Below are positions 16,441-25,808 of a DNA stretch of 41,194 nucleotides, one piece after another. Position numbers and translations under genes: made by a program. Location: positions 1-41,194 of the forward strand of contig NZ_LASA01000089.1 of the NCBI RefSeq assembly GCF_001562015.1, read 5' to 3'. Each line of letters begins with the position of its first letter. The stretch's first letter is position 1. The notes below the pieces were generated by a model. It saw only the letters and a list, made by a program, of their open reading frames with translations, was not told where the DNA came from and made no database searches. The stretch is from Endozoicomonas arenosclerae (GTDB lineage: Bacteria > Pseudomonadota > Gammaproteobacteria > Pseudomonadales > Endozoicomonadaceae).

Positions 16441-16926
16441 TTAATCCTCAGCCGGATTGGGATTTGCCAGAACAGTATCGGTTTGTTCTTTGCGGAAAGC
16501 TTCTACTTTAGCCATGACCGCCTCATTGTGCGTCCCGAGGATCTGGGCCGCCAGGATACCCGCATTTGCAGCACCCGCTTCGCCAATAGCCAGAGTCCCT
16601 ACGGCGATGCCTTTGGGCATCTGGGCAATGGAGAGCAGAGAATCCATGCCTTTCAGAGCTTTGGACTGAACCGGTACACCCAGAACAGGCAGGCTGGTAA
16701 ACGCTGCAGCCATACCCGGCAAGTGAGCAGCACCTCCAGCACCTGCAATAATGACCTTGATGCCCCGATCTTTCGCGCCAGAGGCATAGTCAGCCAACAG
16801 CTGTGGGGTGCGATGGGCAGAAACCACTTTGGTTTCGTAACTGACACCAAACCGGTCCAGCATTTCTGCTGCCAGTTTCATTGTTGGCCAGTCTGACTTC
16901 GACCCCATGATAATGCCGACTTCCAT
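16441..16926 (-). CDS. purE: N5-carboxyaminoimidazole ribonucleotide mutase
   Basis: A 161-residue class I PurE that rearranges N5-CAIR to CAIR. The sequence carries [13 protein letters not shown] for phosphate and substrate binding, VVSAHRTP with the catalytic-region His, [13 protein letters not shown], and LPVLGVPV. The pairing with purK directly downstream shows that the two-step bacterial route is used. AGGAG stands 7 bases before the ATG. A TATAAT element about 48 bases upstream is a likely -10 box. No clear PurR-type operator was seen. Confidence 0.96.
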   Translation of the reverse strand: MEVGIIMGSKSDWPTMKLAAEMLDRFGVSYETKVVSAHRTPQLLADYASGAKDRGIKVIIAGAGGAAHLPGMAAAFTSLPVLGVPVQSKALKGMDSLLSIAQMPKGIAVGTLAIGEAGAANAGILAAQILGTHNEAVMAKVEAFRKEQTDTVLANPNPAED

Positions 16927-16973
16927 CTCAAACTCCTGTAAGCCGTGTGATTCTTGGTAGATGATTCGGGTAG

Positions 16974-16979
16974 ATTATA
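16974..16979 (-). promoter_or_regulatory. Candidate -10 element for purEK
   Basis: The minus strand reads TATAAT exactly, 47 bases before the purE ATG. No convincing -35 hexamer stands at 16-18 bases. Further upstream, AATGAGC and GCTCATT (near 16996-17057) could form a loose hairpin in the gap after dprA. Confidence 0.4.
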
Positions 16980-17075
16980 AGAAGAGTTGTACCAATGAGC
17001 GAATAAGCATTAAAAAATCCTTTAATAATCTTTGAACCCGCCGGTAAATGCTCATTTTTTGTTCAGAAAAACGCC

Positions 17076-18206
17076 TTATCCTGTCCTGATATAACCTCCG
17101 GGGACCGATTCAATGAATCCTTCCAGCTCCATTTCGGTGAGTATCACCGAGGCTTCATCAAAGGAAAGACCCGACACCTGACAGATCAGATCAACACTTA
17201 CTGCTTCTCCATTCATGCTTTCCAGGATGACTCTCTGGACGCCGGATAAATCCGTACTGATGGCCTCAGGCTCTGAAGACTGTTCCAAAAGAGGTCTGAG
17301 ATAGCTTTGCAGCTCAACCAGAATGTCTTCTGCTGACTCCACCAGAACCGCGCCTTCCCGAATCAATTTATGGCACCCTCGGCTGAGAGGATTCGCAACA
17401 GCACCGGGTACGGCAAAAACTTCACGCCCCTGTTCGGCAGCCAGCCTTGCTGAAATCAGTGAACCACTGTTGAGAGCCGCCTCTACCACCAGCACACCTA
17501 ATGAGAGGCCACTGATAATGCGGTTTCTTCTTGGGAAGTGTCCGGGATTCGGTGCTGTACCGAGTGGAAACTCGCTAACAACCGCTCCCTGCATGGCTAT
17601 AGCCTGATAAAGATCGCCATGACTGCGGGGATAAACGACATCAACTCCTGTCCCCAGCACGGCAATGGTGCTGCCATAACTGCCTATAACCCCCTGGTGG
17701 GCTGCAGCGTCAACGCCAAGAGCCATACCACTGGTGATCACCAACCCTTTTCTGGATAGCTCCATCGCCAGTTCCTGTGCCAGCCTTCGAGCCAGAGGAG
17801 TAGGTCGTCTACTGCCAACGACTGCTAGCTGGGGTTCTTTCAACAGGTCAACATTGCCAATGACATAAAGCAGGGGAGGAGGGTCAGTCAACTCTTTGAG
17901 AGCAGGAGGATATTGAGGTGACTGCAGGGTAATGATGTGGTGCGCCTTGCTGGATTCCAGCCAGTGCTGGCAATACTGCAGGCGATCAATAATGTCAGGG
18001 GTTTCCGGATTACCGGAAATCTTTGCTGCCAGCTTTTCCGGCAGGCCCATTCTCAGCTCTTGATAGGAAGCCGATAATATAGCGTCTGCAGTACCAAATT
18101 CCCGGATCAGGGCATTGAACCGAACCGCGCCCAACCCGGGCTGAAACGAAAGCAGCAGCCATTTTCGTAGCTGCTGCCAATTTGAGTCATGTTGCTGCTG
18201 AGTCAT
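17076..18206 (-). CDS. dprA: DNA-processing protein DprA/Smf
   Basis: A 376-residue cytosolic protein that binds incoming single-stranded DNA and loads RecA during natural transformation. The N-terminal part is a SAM-like helical region. The Rossmann-like core carries LAVVGSRRPTP (residues 127-137), ITSGMALGVDAAAH (157-170), VVYPRSH, FPRRNRIISGLS and REVFAVPGAVANPLSRGCHKLI. The last 60 residues resemble a winged helix. The start has GAGG close to the ATG. It follows the LysM gene by 6 bases, and the pair tsaP-dprA is conserved in pseudomonads as I recall. Confidence 0.96.
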   Translation of the reverse strand: MTQQQHDSNWQQLRKWLLLSFQPGLGAVRFNALIREFGTADAILSASYQELRMGLPEKLAAKISGNPETPDIIDRLQYCQHWLESSKAHHIITLQSPQYPPALKELTDPPPLLYVIGNVDLLKEPQLAVVGSRRPTPLARRLAQELAMELSRKGLVITSGMALGVDAAAHQGVIGSYGSTIAVLGTGVDVVYPRSHGDLYQAIAMQGAVVSEFPLGTAPNPGHFPRRNRIISGLSLGVLVVEAALNSGSLISARLAAEQGREVFAVPGAVANPLSRGCHKLIREGAVLVESAEDILVELQSYLRPLLEQSSEPEAISTDLSGVQRVILESMNGEAVSVDLICQVSGLSFDEASVILTEMELEGFIESVPGGYIRTG

Positions 18207-18212
18207 TGCACC

Positions 18213-19241
18213 TCAAGGGCTTTTCAGGGTGTCTCCCACACCTATTTCTTCATAGGCAGTCAGCACAATACCATAGCTCACTTTTTCGAAAGGACGATAA
18301 ATCATGATCATGCCGGCCTTTTCAGGAGGAAGCTTGACCATCTCACCACTGACCTGATCCTTCACCATCAGATTCTTGTAGGCATTGAGAATGTCACCCT
18401 GACGCAGACCTTCGCGGATACCGCGATTAATAATCACACTGTTGAACTGACCGACTTTCTTCACGCCTTCAACCACAGAGACAATTTTGCCTTCAACCGG
18501 AGCATCGGGTGCTCTTGGAAAAAAGGTAGTTTGCAGACTGAAAGAGTCAGCGGGTAACACTTTATCGCCCGGTCTCACTTCCTGCTGGCTGCTTTTGATG
18601 TTCAGGCTGGCGATGCCGTTATCCACTTTCTGCAAAGAGGCACCGGCGACTTCATGGCCAATAATGCCGAGCACTTCACCACTGTCAGGATCCGTCAGAA
18701 CTTCTCCAGAACGCACGATGTCCAGATTTTTGTCCAGAGAGCCAATGCGTCCACGGGCATAAACCTTGTCACCGGCACCGGTAATAATTCTTTCCTGACG
18801 GGATGCGAATACATAAGGCGCACCACTCAACTCCTGCTTGGAGGCAAATACCCGACTGCTCTTGAGAAAGGCATCAATAGAGCTGAGAGGAATCGCTGGA
18901 ATAGCCGCTTCAGCAGGTAGAGTTCTCACCTTCGGGCTGAGCTTGATGGTTCTGCCGCTTTCGCCACGACGGACAATCGTCAATCTTGGACGGCCATCAA
19001 TGTAGACCAGACTCACCAGGTCGCCCGGAAAAATAAGGTGAGGGTTATGAATCTGGGGGTTGGCGTGCCAGATTTCAGGCCACAGCCAGGGGCTTTTCAG
19101 GAAACGGTTGGAAATTTCCCAGAGCGTGTCCCCTTTTTTTACCAGGTAATCCTGGGGAGAATCTGATTTGATCGGACTCTCGTAAGCCATCCCTACTGAC
19201 GACAGGCAGAGCAGAAGAACGCCCAGTACTATGCTTCTCAT
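18213..19241 (-). CDS. tsaP: LysM-domain periplasmic protein, TsaP-like
   Basis: A 342-residue exported protein. A signal peptide covers about residues 1-19 (LGVLLLCLSSVGMAYE). A LysM domain follows at about 32-78 (YLVKKGDTLWEISNRFLK...NPHLIFPGDLVSLVY) and should bind peptidoglycan. The remaining 250 residues are beta-rich with a conserved-looking IINRGIREGLRQGDILNAY segment. TsaP, which anchors the type IV pilus secretin to the cell wall, has this architecture, and its Pseudomonas homologue (PA0020, as I recall) sits next to dprA and def, as here. The gene symbol therefore rests on architecture and synteny; no pilus genes are in the window. Confidence 0.8.
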   Translation of the reverse strand: MRSIVLGVLLLCLSSVGMAYESPIKSDSPQDYLVKKGDTLWEISNRFLKSPWLWPEIWHANPQIHNPHLIFPGDLVSLVYIDGRPRLTIVRRGESGRTIKLSPKVRTLPAEAAIPAIPLSSIDAFLKSSRVFASKQELSGAPYVFASRQERIITGAGDKVYARGRIGSLDKNLDIVRSGEVLTDPDSGEVLGIIGHEVAGASLQKVDNGIASLNIKSSQQEVRPGDKVLPADSFSLQTTFFPRAPDAPVEGKIVSVVEGVKKVGQFNSVIINRGIREGLRQGDILNAYKNLMVKDQVSGEMVKLPPEKAGMIMIYRPFEKVSYGIVLTAYEEIGVGDTLKSP

Positions 19242-19518
19242 TGGTTCCCGATCCCTTGCACTTGTTGTTGGTTTTATTCCAGCAGTTTACCAACTGGCCC
19301 TGTCTTCGGGCAATCCAACTCTTCAACATGAAGAGAATACACCCGCAGAATTGTGACTTAACCTCTATTTTGCTCAGCTGCTGGCTGACGAATAGCCAAA
19401 GCAGTGGCAAGACTGATTAATTATTGTTCTCGACCAGCCGCCTGCTTTCTAAAACCGTCTCAGGATTTGCCAGGCCGTCTATGCTTGCGAGTTCTATGAA
19501 TAAAAAGATCGTTTCAGA

Positions 19519-21351
19519 ATGAGATTCTTCAGTTTGTTTCTCAGTCTTTTACTCTTGGGTGGACCCGTTCTCTGCCAGCCGGTGATTTATAAATCCCATG
19601 GTTTATCACGATTTAATGACCTGAAGTACCCAGCTGACTTTTCTCATTTTGAATATGTTAACCCCGAAGCTCCCAAGCGGGGTGAAGTCAGCCTTTTTGC
19701 CCATGGTACCTTTGATTCCCTTAACCCTTATGCACCACAAGGTAATACGCTTTCAGGTCTGCCTTCTTACGCTTACATGCGCTATGGCTTCACCGAGCTG
19801 AACGAGCCTCTTATGGTAGGTTCGGGTCAATATGCACCTTCCGGTGATGAGCCAAGAGCAGCCTATGGGCTGATTGCAGAAAGTGTTGAGTACCCTGAAA
19901 ACAACCAGTGGATTATTTTCCATCTCAGACCCGAAGCCCGATTTCACGACAACCATGAAATCACTTCAGAAGATGTTGTTTTTTCCTTTGAAACACTGAG
20001 AGAGAAGGGCAGCCCGAAATATAAAATGCAGCTGGATTCTATTGCTTCAGCTGAAGCCCTGGGCAAGAGAAAAGTGCGTTTCAACTTCAAACAGCCTGGG
20101 TCTCGCCAACAGTTATTCCATGCTGCTGAACTCCCCGTATTACCTGCTCACTTCTGGAAGAATAAGGCCATCGATAAATCCACTCTAATGCCTCCTTTGA
20201 ACAGCGGTCCCTACCGGGTCAGCCATGTAGAGCAAGGGAAACTCATTGTTTTCTCAAGGGTAAAGGATTACTGGGGCAAGGATCTTCCCGTCAACAAAGG
20301 GAAATATAATTTTGATACCGTCACTTTGTATTTTTACCGGGATCTTCAGGTCGCTCTGGAAGCGTTCAAATCAGGTACCCACGATCTTCATCTGGAAGTC
20401 ATCGCCAAAAACTGGCAGTACGCCTATGACTTCCCGGCGGTAAATGATGGACGCATTAAAAAGCGGAAGATTCCACACCAAATGGCTTATGGCAGTAACT
20501 TTTTCTTTTTCAACACCCGTCGTCCACAATTCAAGGATGTCAGGGTTCGCCAGGCCATCACCCAGCTGTTTGATTTTGAATGGACTAATCGGGTGATCTT
20601 CCATAATGCCTATCACCGCTCCTATTCCTACTTTCCGAATACACCTTTGGGCTCCAGGGGCATACCCACACTCTCTGAGCAAAAAGTGCTGGCAAATTAT
20701 CAGTACACAATACCGAATCAGATCATGCATCAGGCCTTTTCGCTTCCCGAAACGTCTGGCGAAGGAGAGATAAGGACCCAAAGAAGAAAGGCTCTTGCCT
20801 TGCTGAATGAAGCAGGCTGGTCCCTGAAAAATAATCAGCTGATTAACAACACTACTCAACAACCTTTTGTTTTTGAGTTTATCGATGACTCCCACAGCTC
20901 AGAACGCTACCTCTTACCCCTGAAGAAAAATCTGGAATCTGTGGGCATCACCATGAAATTTACCGTTCTCGATGCCAGCCAGTATTACGGCAGAGTAAGA
21001 GCCCGCGACTTCGACATGATTGAGCAGGTATTACCTCAAAGCCTCTCACCGGGTATGGAACTGATGGATTACTTCCATTCATCCAAAGCCAGTGACAACA
21101 GCTCCCGAAACCTTGCCGGTATTGATCACCCCGTCATTGACCAACTTCTTCAGAAGCTGACTGAAGTGGACTCACAGCAAGAACTTCAGGCCTTAACTCG
21201 CTCTCTCGACCGGGTACTGCTGTGGCATTTTTATGGCATCCCTAAATGGCATTCGACCTTCATGAGAGTCGCTCACTGGGACAAGTTTGCCTGGCCTGAA
21301 AAACGACCGGATTACACCACCAGTTTCAGTACCTGGTGGCAAAAAGACTGA
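19519..21351 (+). CDS. YejA-like extracellular solute-binding protein (ABC peptide uptake)
   Basis: A 610-residue periplasmic binding protein of SBP family 5. Residues 1-20 form a signal peptide (FFSLFLSLLLLGGPVLC). Homology to E. coli YejA runs end to end: FSHFEYVNPEAPKRGEVSLFAHGTFDSLNPY, RPEARFHDNHEITSEDVVFSFE, LNSGPYRV, YDFPAVNDGRIKK, FNTRRPQFKDVRVRQAITQLFDFEWTNR, YSYFPNT, and LWHFYGIPKWHSTFMRVAHWDKF. YejA delivers peptides (and microcin C in E. coli) to the YejBEF permease. No permease or ATPase gene is adjacent, so it must share a transporter encoded elsewhere. It is divergent from tsaP. Confidence 0.88.
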   Translation: MRFFSLFLSLLLLGGPVLCQPVIYKSHGLSRFNDLKYPADFSHFEYVNPEAPKRGEVSLFAHGTFDSLNPYAPQGNTLSGLPSYAYMRYGFTELNEPLMVGSGQYAPSGDEPRAAYGLIAESVEYPENNQWIIFHLRPEARFHDNHEITSEDVVFSFETLREKGSPKYKMQLDSIASAEALGKRKVRFNFKQPGSRQQLFHAAELPVLPAHFWKNKAIDKSTLMPPLNSGPYRVSHVEQGKLIVFSRVKDYWGKDLPVNKGKYNFDTVTLYFYRDLQVALEAFKSGTHDLHLEVIAKNWQYAYDFPAVNDGRIKKRKIPHQMAYGSNFFFFNTRRPQFKDVRVRQAITQLFDFEWTNRVIFHNAYHRSYSYFPNTPLGSRGIPTLSEQKVLANYQYTIPNQIMHQAFSLPETSGEGEIRTQRRKALALLNEAGWSLKNNQLINNTTQQPFVFEFIDDSHSSERYLLPLKKNLESVGITMKFTVLDASQYYGRVRARDFDMIEQVLPQSLSPGMELMDYFHSSKASDNSSRNLAGIDHPVIDQLLQKLTEVDSQQELQALTRSLDRVLLWHFYGIPKWHSTFMRVAHWDKFAWPEKRPDYTTSFSTWWQKD

Positions 21352-21411
21352 TCACTCAATTTTGACCTGACTGGCCGATACCAGCCTTAGAACCCAGACC
21401 CTGGCAGAATT

Positions 21412-21825
21412 ATGGAAATTACACTCGAAAGCTCTCAGTCAATGCATCAATCAGAATCCAACCGGCAGCTGTTTCAATGGGCTTTGAATGAGCTGGAGCA
21501 AAAAGGGTATTCCAGTAAAGTTTCTAACCGGATGGTCCAGAGGATGATGACTCGTCTGAACGGCAAGAAAGCCGACTTTATCCAATGGGTCAGCCTCAGG
21601 CCGGTTTATACAGAATCTCACTACCATAAGCAGAACAAGAGCCGGATGTTTGTCCAGCAACAGTTAAGCCGGATGGTGGTGAGAATATTGCTCAAAAAAG
21701 GTTACCCAAAGCAGTCTGCTTGCCACCTGGCCTATCGGTTGATACGCCATGGAGGAGGACCAGAAAACTGTGACGTTAAAGAAGTCATCAAAGCCACAAG
21801 ATCCTGGCCCACGCTTAAAACCTAA
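21412..21825 (+). CDS. Unrecognised 137-residue basic protein
   Basis: A helical, basic, soluble protein with no signal peptide or cysteine motif. It has a possible repeat structure: segments EQKGYSSKVSNRMVQRMM and LKKGYPKQSACHLAYRLI share a K-G-Y-x-x-(K/Q)-x-(S/A) pattern, which may be two copies of a short helical unit. I considered RecX, which also has tandem three-helix units, but could not align its motifs. It starts 60 bases after the yejA-like gene on the same strand and overlaps the convergent DUF885 gene by 4 bases. It is probably a real gene because frame, size and spacing fit, but its function is unknown. Confidence 0.6.
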   Translation: MEITLESSQSMHQSESNRQLFQWALNELEQKGYSSKVSNRMVQRMMTRLNGKKADFIQWVSLRPVYTESHYHKQNKSRMFVQQQLSRMVVRILLKKGYPKQSACHLAYRLIRHGGGPENCDVKEVIKATRSWPTLKT

Positions 21826-23678
21826 CCCCGCTTTTCAGTGACCCAAAGACTGACCTGCTCCTGAAGAACATCCAGAGGCAGAGGACCATTCTTCAAAATC
21901 ACATCATGATATTCACGAATATCAAACTCTGAGCCCAAAATCTTTTTAGCGTCTTCTCTCATCTTGAGGATTTTCAGCATGCCAACTTTATAGGCCGTAG
22001 CCTGAGACGGCATGACAATGTATCGCTCAATGGCTTTTTCAATATCCCGACGTGGGTTCGGTGTATTCAATGCCAGATACTCAATGGCCTGCTCACGGGT
22101 CCAGCGTTTGCTGTGAATACCGGTATCAACAACCAGACGACAAGCTCTCCATATCTCCATGGCCAGACGACCAAAGTCAGAGTATGGGTCCTGGTAAAAA
22201 CCCATTTCCTTGGGAATATATTCCGCATAGAGCCCCCAGCCTTCTATGTAAGCCGTGTACCTGCCAAACTTTCGGAACATAGGCACATCTTCCAGCTCCT
22301 GAGAGATCGCCTGCTGCATATGATGACCGGGAATACCTTCGTGATAAGCCAGAGCCTCCATCTGATAAGTAGGCATCTCTTTCATCTGGAACAGATTGGC
22401 GTAGTACATTCCAGGCCTTGAACCATCGGGAGACGGGCGCTGGTAAAAGGCTTTGCCAGCCGACTTTTCACGGAAAGCCTCCACTCTTTTAACTTGCAAC
22501 CGGGCCTTGGGCTTGGTCAGAAACATCTGATCCAGGGAAGCGTTCATGTCAGCAATGAATTTGATGTTTTCATTTAAGTACTGCTGACGGCCCATTTCAG
22601 TTTCTGGTTTATAAAACTGTGGGTCGCTGCGCATGAACTCGTAAAACGCCTGAAGGTCATCTTCAAAACCGACCTGCTTCATGATGACTCTCATTTCATC
22701 CTGAATGCGTGCTACTTCTGACAGCCCCAGTTCATGGATCTCATCAGCACTGAGTTCTGTTGTAGTCGTCCTGTTCAAAGCATTGAGGTAATAAGCATCA
22801 CCGTCTGGCAGTTTCCAGACACCATCTTTGTCGTCTGATTGAGACTCCAGCTTCTCCAGGGTAACGATCAGTTTCTCGTAGGCAGGCCTGACATGATTCA
22901 CCAATGCCTTTTCAGCTTCTGCTAACAACTGCTGCTTTTCTTCTTTGGGAAGATCCAGAGCAGAAACCTTACGGGTAAAGTCAGCCAGCAATGTCCCGGC
23001 TTCACCTTGTTCAAAGGGTGCCCCCTTCAAAATATTCTTTGAGTCACGAATGACATGGGGATAAACAAAACGTGGTGCCAGAATGCCCTTGCCAGCCCGA
23101 ACATTGAGACCATCAATCAGTTGATCAAAGTAAGTAGTCACTGCTTTCAGTCGAGCGATGTAAGCCTCTGCATCAGCCTTGTCTGTCACCTGATGCTGGT
23201 TTATTAACAGTGCGGGCATCTGGGCATGGACGCCAAACATCTGGTTAACGGGGTAGTTATACAAACGCCATTGATAGTCAGCAATTTCATTTTCCAGACT
23301 GGAGACTGCCAGCCGGTAACTCAGCAATGTTTGAGGATCGAGAGCATCAGGGTTGATACTGCTTTGTATTCTCTTTAACTGCTCAATGTTCAATTGATGA
23401 AATTGTTCATTTCCTGTTTCACTGATGTCATCCCACTTATCCTGATCTTTTTTAATGCCCAGCATGGTCTGGAAGTTAGGACTCTGCATTGCTCTTTCCA
23501 AAAAGAGCTCGTCAAAAAGCTGGTTGGCTTTCTCGGATTCAGAAAGAGCCTGCTGCTCAATGTCTGAGTGTGCCGTTTTGCCATGAGTGGAAGATGTTTC
23601 AGGGGTCTGCAGGGTAGAGCAGCCTGTAGCCATTACCATGGTGACAGCAATAGCCAGAAGTGTTTTAGTTTTTTGCAT
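21822..23678 (-). CDS. DUF885 family putative metallopeptidase, lipoprotein
   Basis: From ATG 23678 the 618-residue product starts with a lipoprotein signal (KTLLAIAVTMVMATGC); the lipid-modified Cys would be residue 20. A GTG at 23738 would add 20 residues before the signal and was rejected. The DUF885 signature, an HExxxHxxQ zinc motif (HEGIPGHHMQQ), is followed by a downstream Glu in YIEGWGLYAEYIPKEMG, and the C-terminal RRDIEKAIERYIVMPSQATAYKVGMLKI and KNGPLPLDVL are typical. It should act in the periplasm, anchored to a membrane, on unknown peptides. The gene converges with the small gene on the plus strand. Confidence 0.88.
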   Translation of the reverse strand: MQKTKTLLAIAVTMVMATGCSTLQTPETSSTHGKTAHSDIEQQALSESEKANQLFDELFLERAMQSPNFQTMLGIKKDQDKWDDISETGNEQFHQLNIEQLKRIQSSINPDALDPQTLLSYRLAVSSLENEIADYQWRLYNYPVNQMFGVHAQMPALLINQHQVTDKADAEAYIARLKAVTTYFDQLIDGLNVRAGKGILAPRFVYPHVIRDSKNILKGAPFEQGEAGTLLADFTRKVSALDLPKEEKQQLLAEAEKALVNHVRPAYEKLIVTLEKLESQSDDKDGVWKLPDGDAYYLNALNRTTTTELSADEIHELGLSEVARIQDEMRVIMKQVGFEDDLQAFYEFMRSDPQFYKPETEMGRQQYLNENIKFIADMNASLDQMFLTKPKARLQVKRVEAFREKSAGKAFYQRPSPDGSRPGMYYANLFQMKEMPTYQMEALAYHEGIPGHHMQQAISQELEDVPMFRKFGRYTAYIEGWGLYAEYIPKEMGFYQDPYSDFGRLAMEIWRACRLVVDTGIHSKRWTREQAIEYLALNTPNPRRDIEKAIERYIVMPSQATAYKVGMLKILKMREDAKKILGSEFDIREYHDVILKNGPLPLDVLQEQVSLWVTEKRG

Positions 23679-24124
23679 TGTGGGGTACACAAGTAAGAGT
23701 GAGTTATTGTTATTTTTCAGCTCGGATTCAGAGTCCACATCATCTAAACGACATCATAAGATTTTCAGTAGCTCAAAGCTGACTCGACACCTATTTCACT
23801 CCCACCCAAAAACTTTGTCCAGCAGTTGCCGAACTTCATCCGTTAACTGTGAGACAAACCTTCATTACCGAATCCCTTCCAAACTCATTTATCTGCATAG
23901 CAAATGCCCGGCAATCTAATCATTTACCGCCATATCGACGCTTGAAACCCAGATATCGCCACCTGGATTAATCACCATTTTGAAAATAAAACACTTGAAA
24001 ATGGAACGATCGCACTTAAAACTACCTATATACCTAAAAGAAATTTAAAATTAGTTTTTAATCAGCAGAATTGGACCCATGGAGCCAAAGCTGCATTTTT
24101 ATAGACAAACAACTTGAGAATCTG
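23679..24124. other. Intergenic region between the DUF885 gene and def
   Basis: A divergent spacer of 446 bases that is A+T rich in its last 130 bases. It contains an inverted repeat CCATTTT (23975-23981) with AAAATGG (23998-24004) and two direct copies of TTGAAAAT (about 23980 and 23995). Promoters for both flanking genes must lie here, but no pair of hexamers stood out. No RNA gene was recognised. Confidence 0.4.
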
Positions 24125-24634
24125 ATGGCGCTTCTGGAAATCCTCCAATACCCCGATGAAAGACTTCGCACCATTGCTGAGCCAGTGGCTGAAGTAAACG
24201 ACGAAATTCGTAAAGTCGTGGACGACATGCTGGAAACCATGTACGACTCCAAGGGTGTTGGTCTGGCTGCCACTCAGGTCGATATCCACCTGCGAATCGT
24301 AGTGATGGACTTCTCCGACGATGGCAACGAGCCACTGGTTCTGATCAACCCATCGTTTGAACCTCTGACGGATGAACTGACCGACCTGTCTGAAGGCTGC
24401 CTGTCAGTACCCGGATTCTTTGAATTGCTGGATCGACCTGCTCAGGTTCGCCTGACAGCTCTGGACAGAGACGGCAATCAGTACTCCAAGGATATGGACG
24501 GCCTTCCCGCTGTCTGCGTACAGCATGAACTTGACCATTTGAATGGCAAACTGTTTGTAGATTACCTGTCTCGCCTGAAGCAGGAGCGCATCCGTAAAAA
24601 GCTGATTAAAAACAAGCGTCTGGCTACCGCTTAA
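24125..24634 (+). CDS. def: Peptide deformylase
   Basis: A 169-residue cytosolic iron/zinc enzyme that removes the formyl group from new proteins. All three motifs are present: GVGLAATQ (residues 44-51), EGCLSVPG (90-97, metal Cys92) and QHELDHL (133-139, metal His134 and His138, catalytic Glu135). ATG 24125 is where homology to E. coli Def starts ([13 protein letters not shown]); the in-frame upstream extension has no counterpart. With fmt and rsmB it forms the classic def-fmt-rsmB block, here followed by trkA as in E. coli and Pseudomonas. A hairpin and 208 bases separate it from fmt. Confidence 0.97.
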   Translation: MALLEILQYPDERLRTIAEPVAEVNDEIRKVVDDMLETMYDSKGVGLAATQVDIHLRIVVMDFSDDGNEPLVLINPSFEPLTDELTDLSEGCLSVPGFFELLDRPAQVRLTALDRDGNQYSKDMDGLPAVCVQHELDHLNGKLFVDYLSRLKQERIRKKLIKNKRLATA

Positions 24635-24646
24635 CCTCTCTTTTTA

Positions 24647-24681
24647 CTCCCGGAAGAAGCTGAAAACCACTCTTCCGGGAG
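24647..24681 (+). terminator. Hairpin between def and fmt
   Basis: CTCCCGGAAGA (24647-24657) is perfectly complementary to TCTTCCGGGAG (24671-24681), loop 13 bases. It begins 12 bases after the def stop. No T-run follows, so it may only slow transcription or protect mRNA ends. Confidence 0.45.
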
Positions 24682-24842
24682 CCGTATTAAGCGGATATTA
24701 AACTGACTTTCGCTCCTCGTTGATTTACTCAGCTCCTCACTTTATCTATCATCGCCCCTTGGAGCCTGTCGGACTTATGTTTTCGAGCATGAATCCAACA
24801 ACCTCCTTTCCCCATCGTTCTGTCGAGCCTTTAGAAAACCCA

Positions 24843-25808
24843 ATGAAAAGCCTTCGTATTGTCTTTGCCGGTACCCCGGAATTTGCCAGCGCCCACCTTC
24901 AAGCGGTTCTGGACAGCCAGGCTGTGAAGGACAACCAGCATGAAGTGGTTGCAGTTTATACCCAGCCGGACAGGCCGGCAGGACGGGGAAGAAAGCTCAA
25001 GCCGAGCCCGGTGAAAGAGCTGGCGCTGCAGCATGATATTCCCGTATTTCAGCCTTTATCCCTGAAAAAGGATGAAGAAGCTCGTGAACAGCTGGCGGCA
25101 CTCAAGCCAGATCTGATGATTGTGGTTGCCTACGGCCTGATTCTGCCGAAAAGTGTTCTGGATATTCCAACCTACGGCTGCATCAATGTTCATGGTTCTA
25201 TTTTGCCAAGATGGCGTGGTGCTGCACCTATCCAGCGCGCTATCGCTGCAGGCGATGAAGAGTCCGGCGTAACCATAATGCAGATGGATGAAGGACTGGA
25301 CACGGGCAATATGCTGATCAAAGCCTGCTGCCCGATTAACACCACCGACAAATCTTCCGACTTGCATGATCGTCTGATCGAAGTGGGACAGCCTGCTCTG
25401 ATAGAAGCCGTTAACGCTATTGCAGAAGGCAGCCTTACGGCAGAAAAACAGGATGACAGTTGTGCCTGTTATGCCCATAAAATGAGCAAAGAAGAAGCCC
25501 GGATCGACTGGAGCAAACCCGCCGCAGATCTTGATTGTCTGGTCAGAGCATTCAACCCATGGCCAGTAGCCACAACAGAACTGGAAGGCAACGCTATTCG
25601 GGTTTGGGAAGCTGAACGGGTTGAAGGTACCAGCCAGGAAGCTCCAGGCACTCTGGTTAAAGCAGACAAAATGGGTCTGGATATTGCAACAGCAGAGGGT
25701 ATTCTCCGCCTGACCAATGTGCAGCTTTCTGGCAGTCGCGCCATGTCAGTACAGGACCTGCTTAACAGTCGCAGGGATATGTTTGTACCCGGGAAAAAAT
25801 TCAGCTGA
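24843..25808 (+). CDS. fmt: Methionyl-tRNA formyltransferase
   Basis: A 321-residue cytosolic enzyme that formylates initiator Met-tRNA with 10-formyl-tetrahydrofolate. The sequence has [16 protein letters not shown] at the start, [14 protein letters not shown], the catalytic-region [34 protein letters not shown], and the C-terminal tRNA-binding domain with AFNPWPVA. I start it at ATG 24843, where homology begins, although no good ribosome-binding site is visible. In-frame upstream ATGs (24777, 24789) and a TTG (24720) would add up to 41 residues with no counterpart in the family. The stop overlaps the rsmB start by one base (TGATG). Confidence 0.95.
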   Translation: MKSLRIVFAGTPEFASAHLQAVLDSQAVKDNQHEVVAVYTQPDRPAGRGRKLKPSPVKELALQHDIPVFQPLSLKKDEEAREQLAALKPDLMIVVAYGLILPKSVLDIPTYGCINVHGSILPRWRGAAPIQRAIAAGDEESGVTIMQMDEGLDTGNMLIKACCPINTTDKSSDLHDRLIEVGQPALIEAVNAIAEGSLTAEKQDDSCACYAHKMSKEEARIDWSKPAADLDCLVRAFNPWPVATTELEGNAIRVWEAERVEGTSQEAPGTLVKADKMGLDIATAEGILRLTNVQLSGSRAMSVQDLLNSRRDMFVPGKKFS

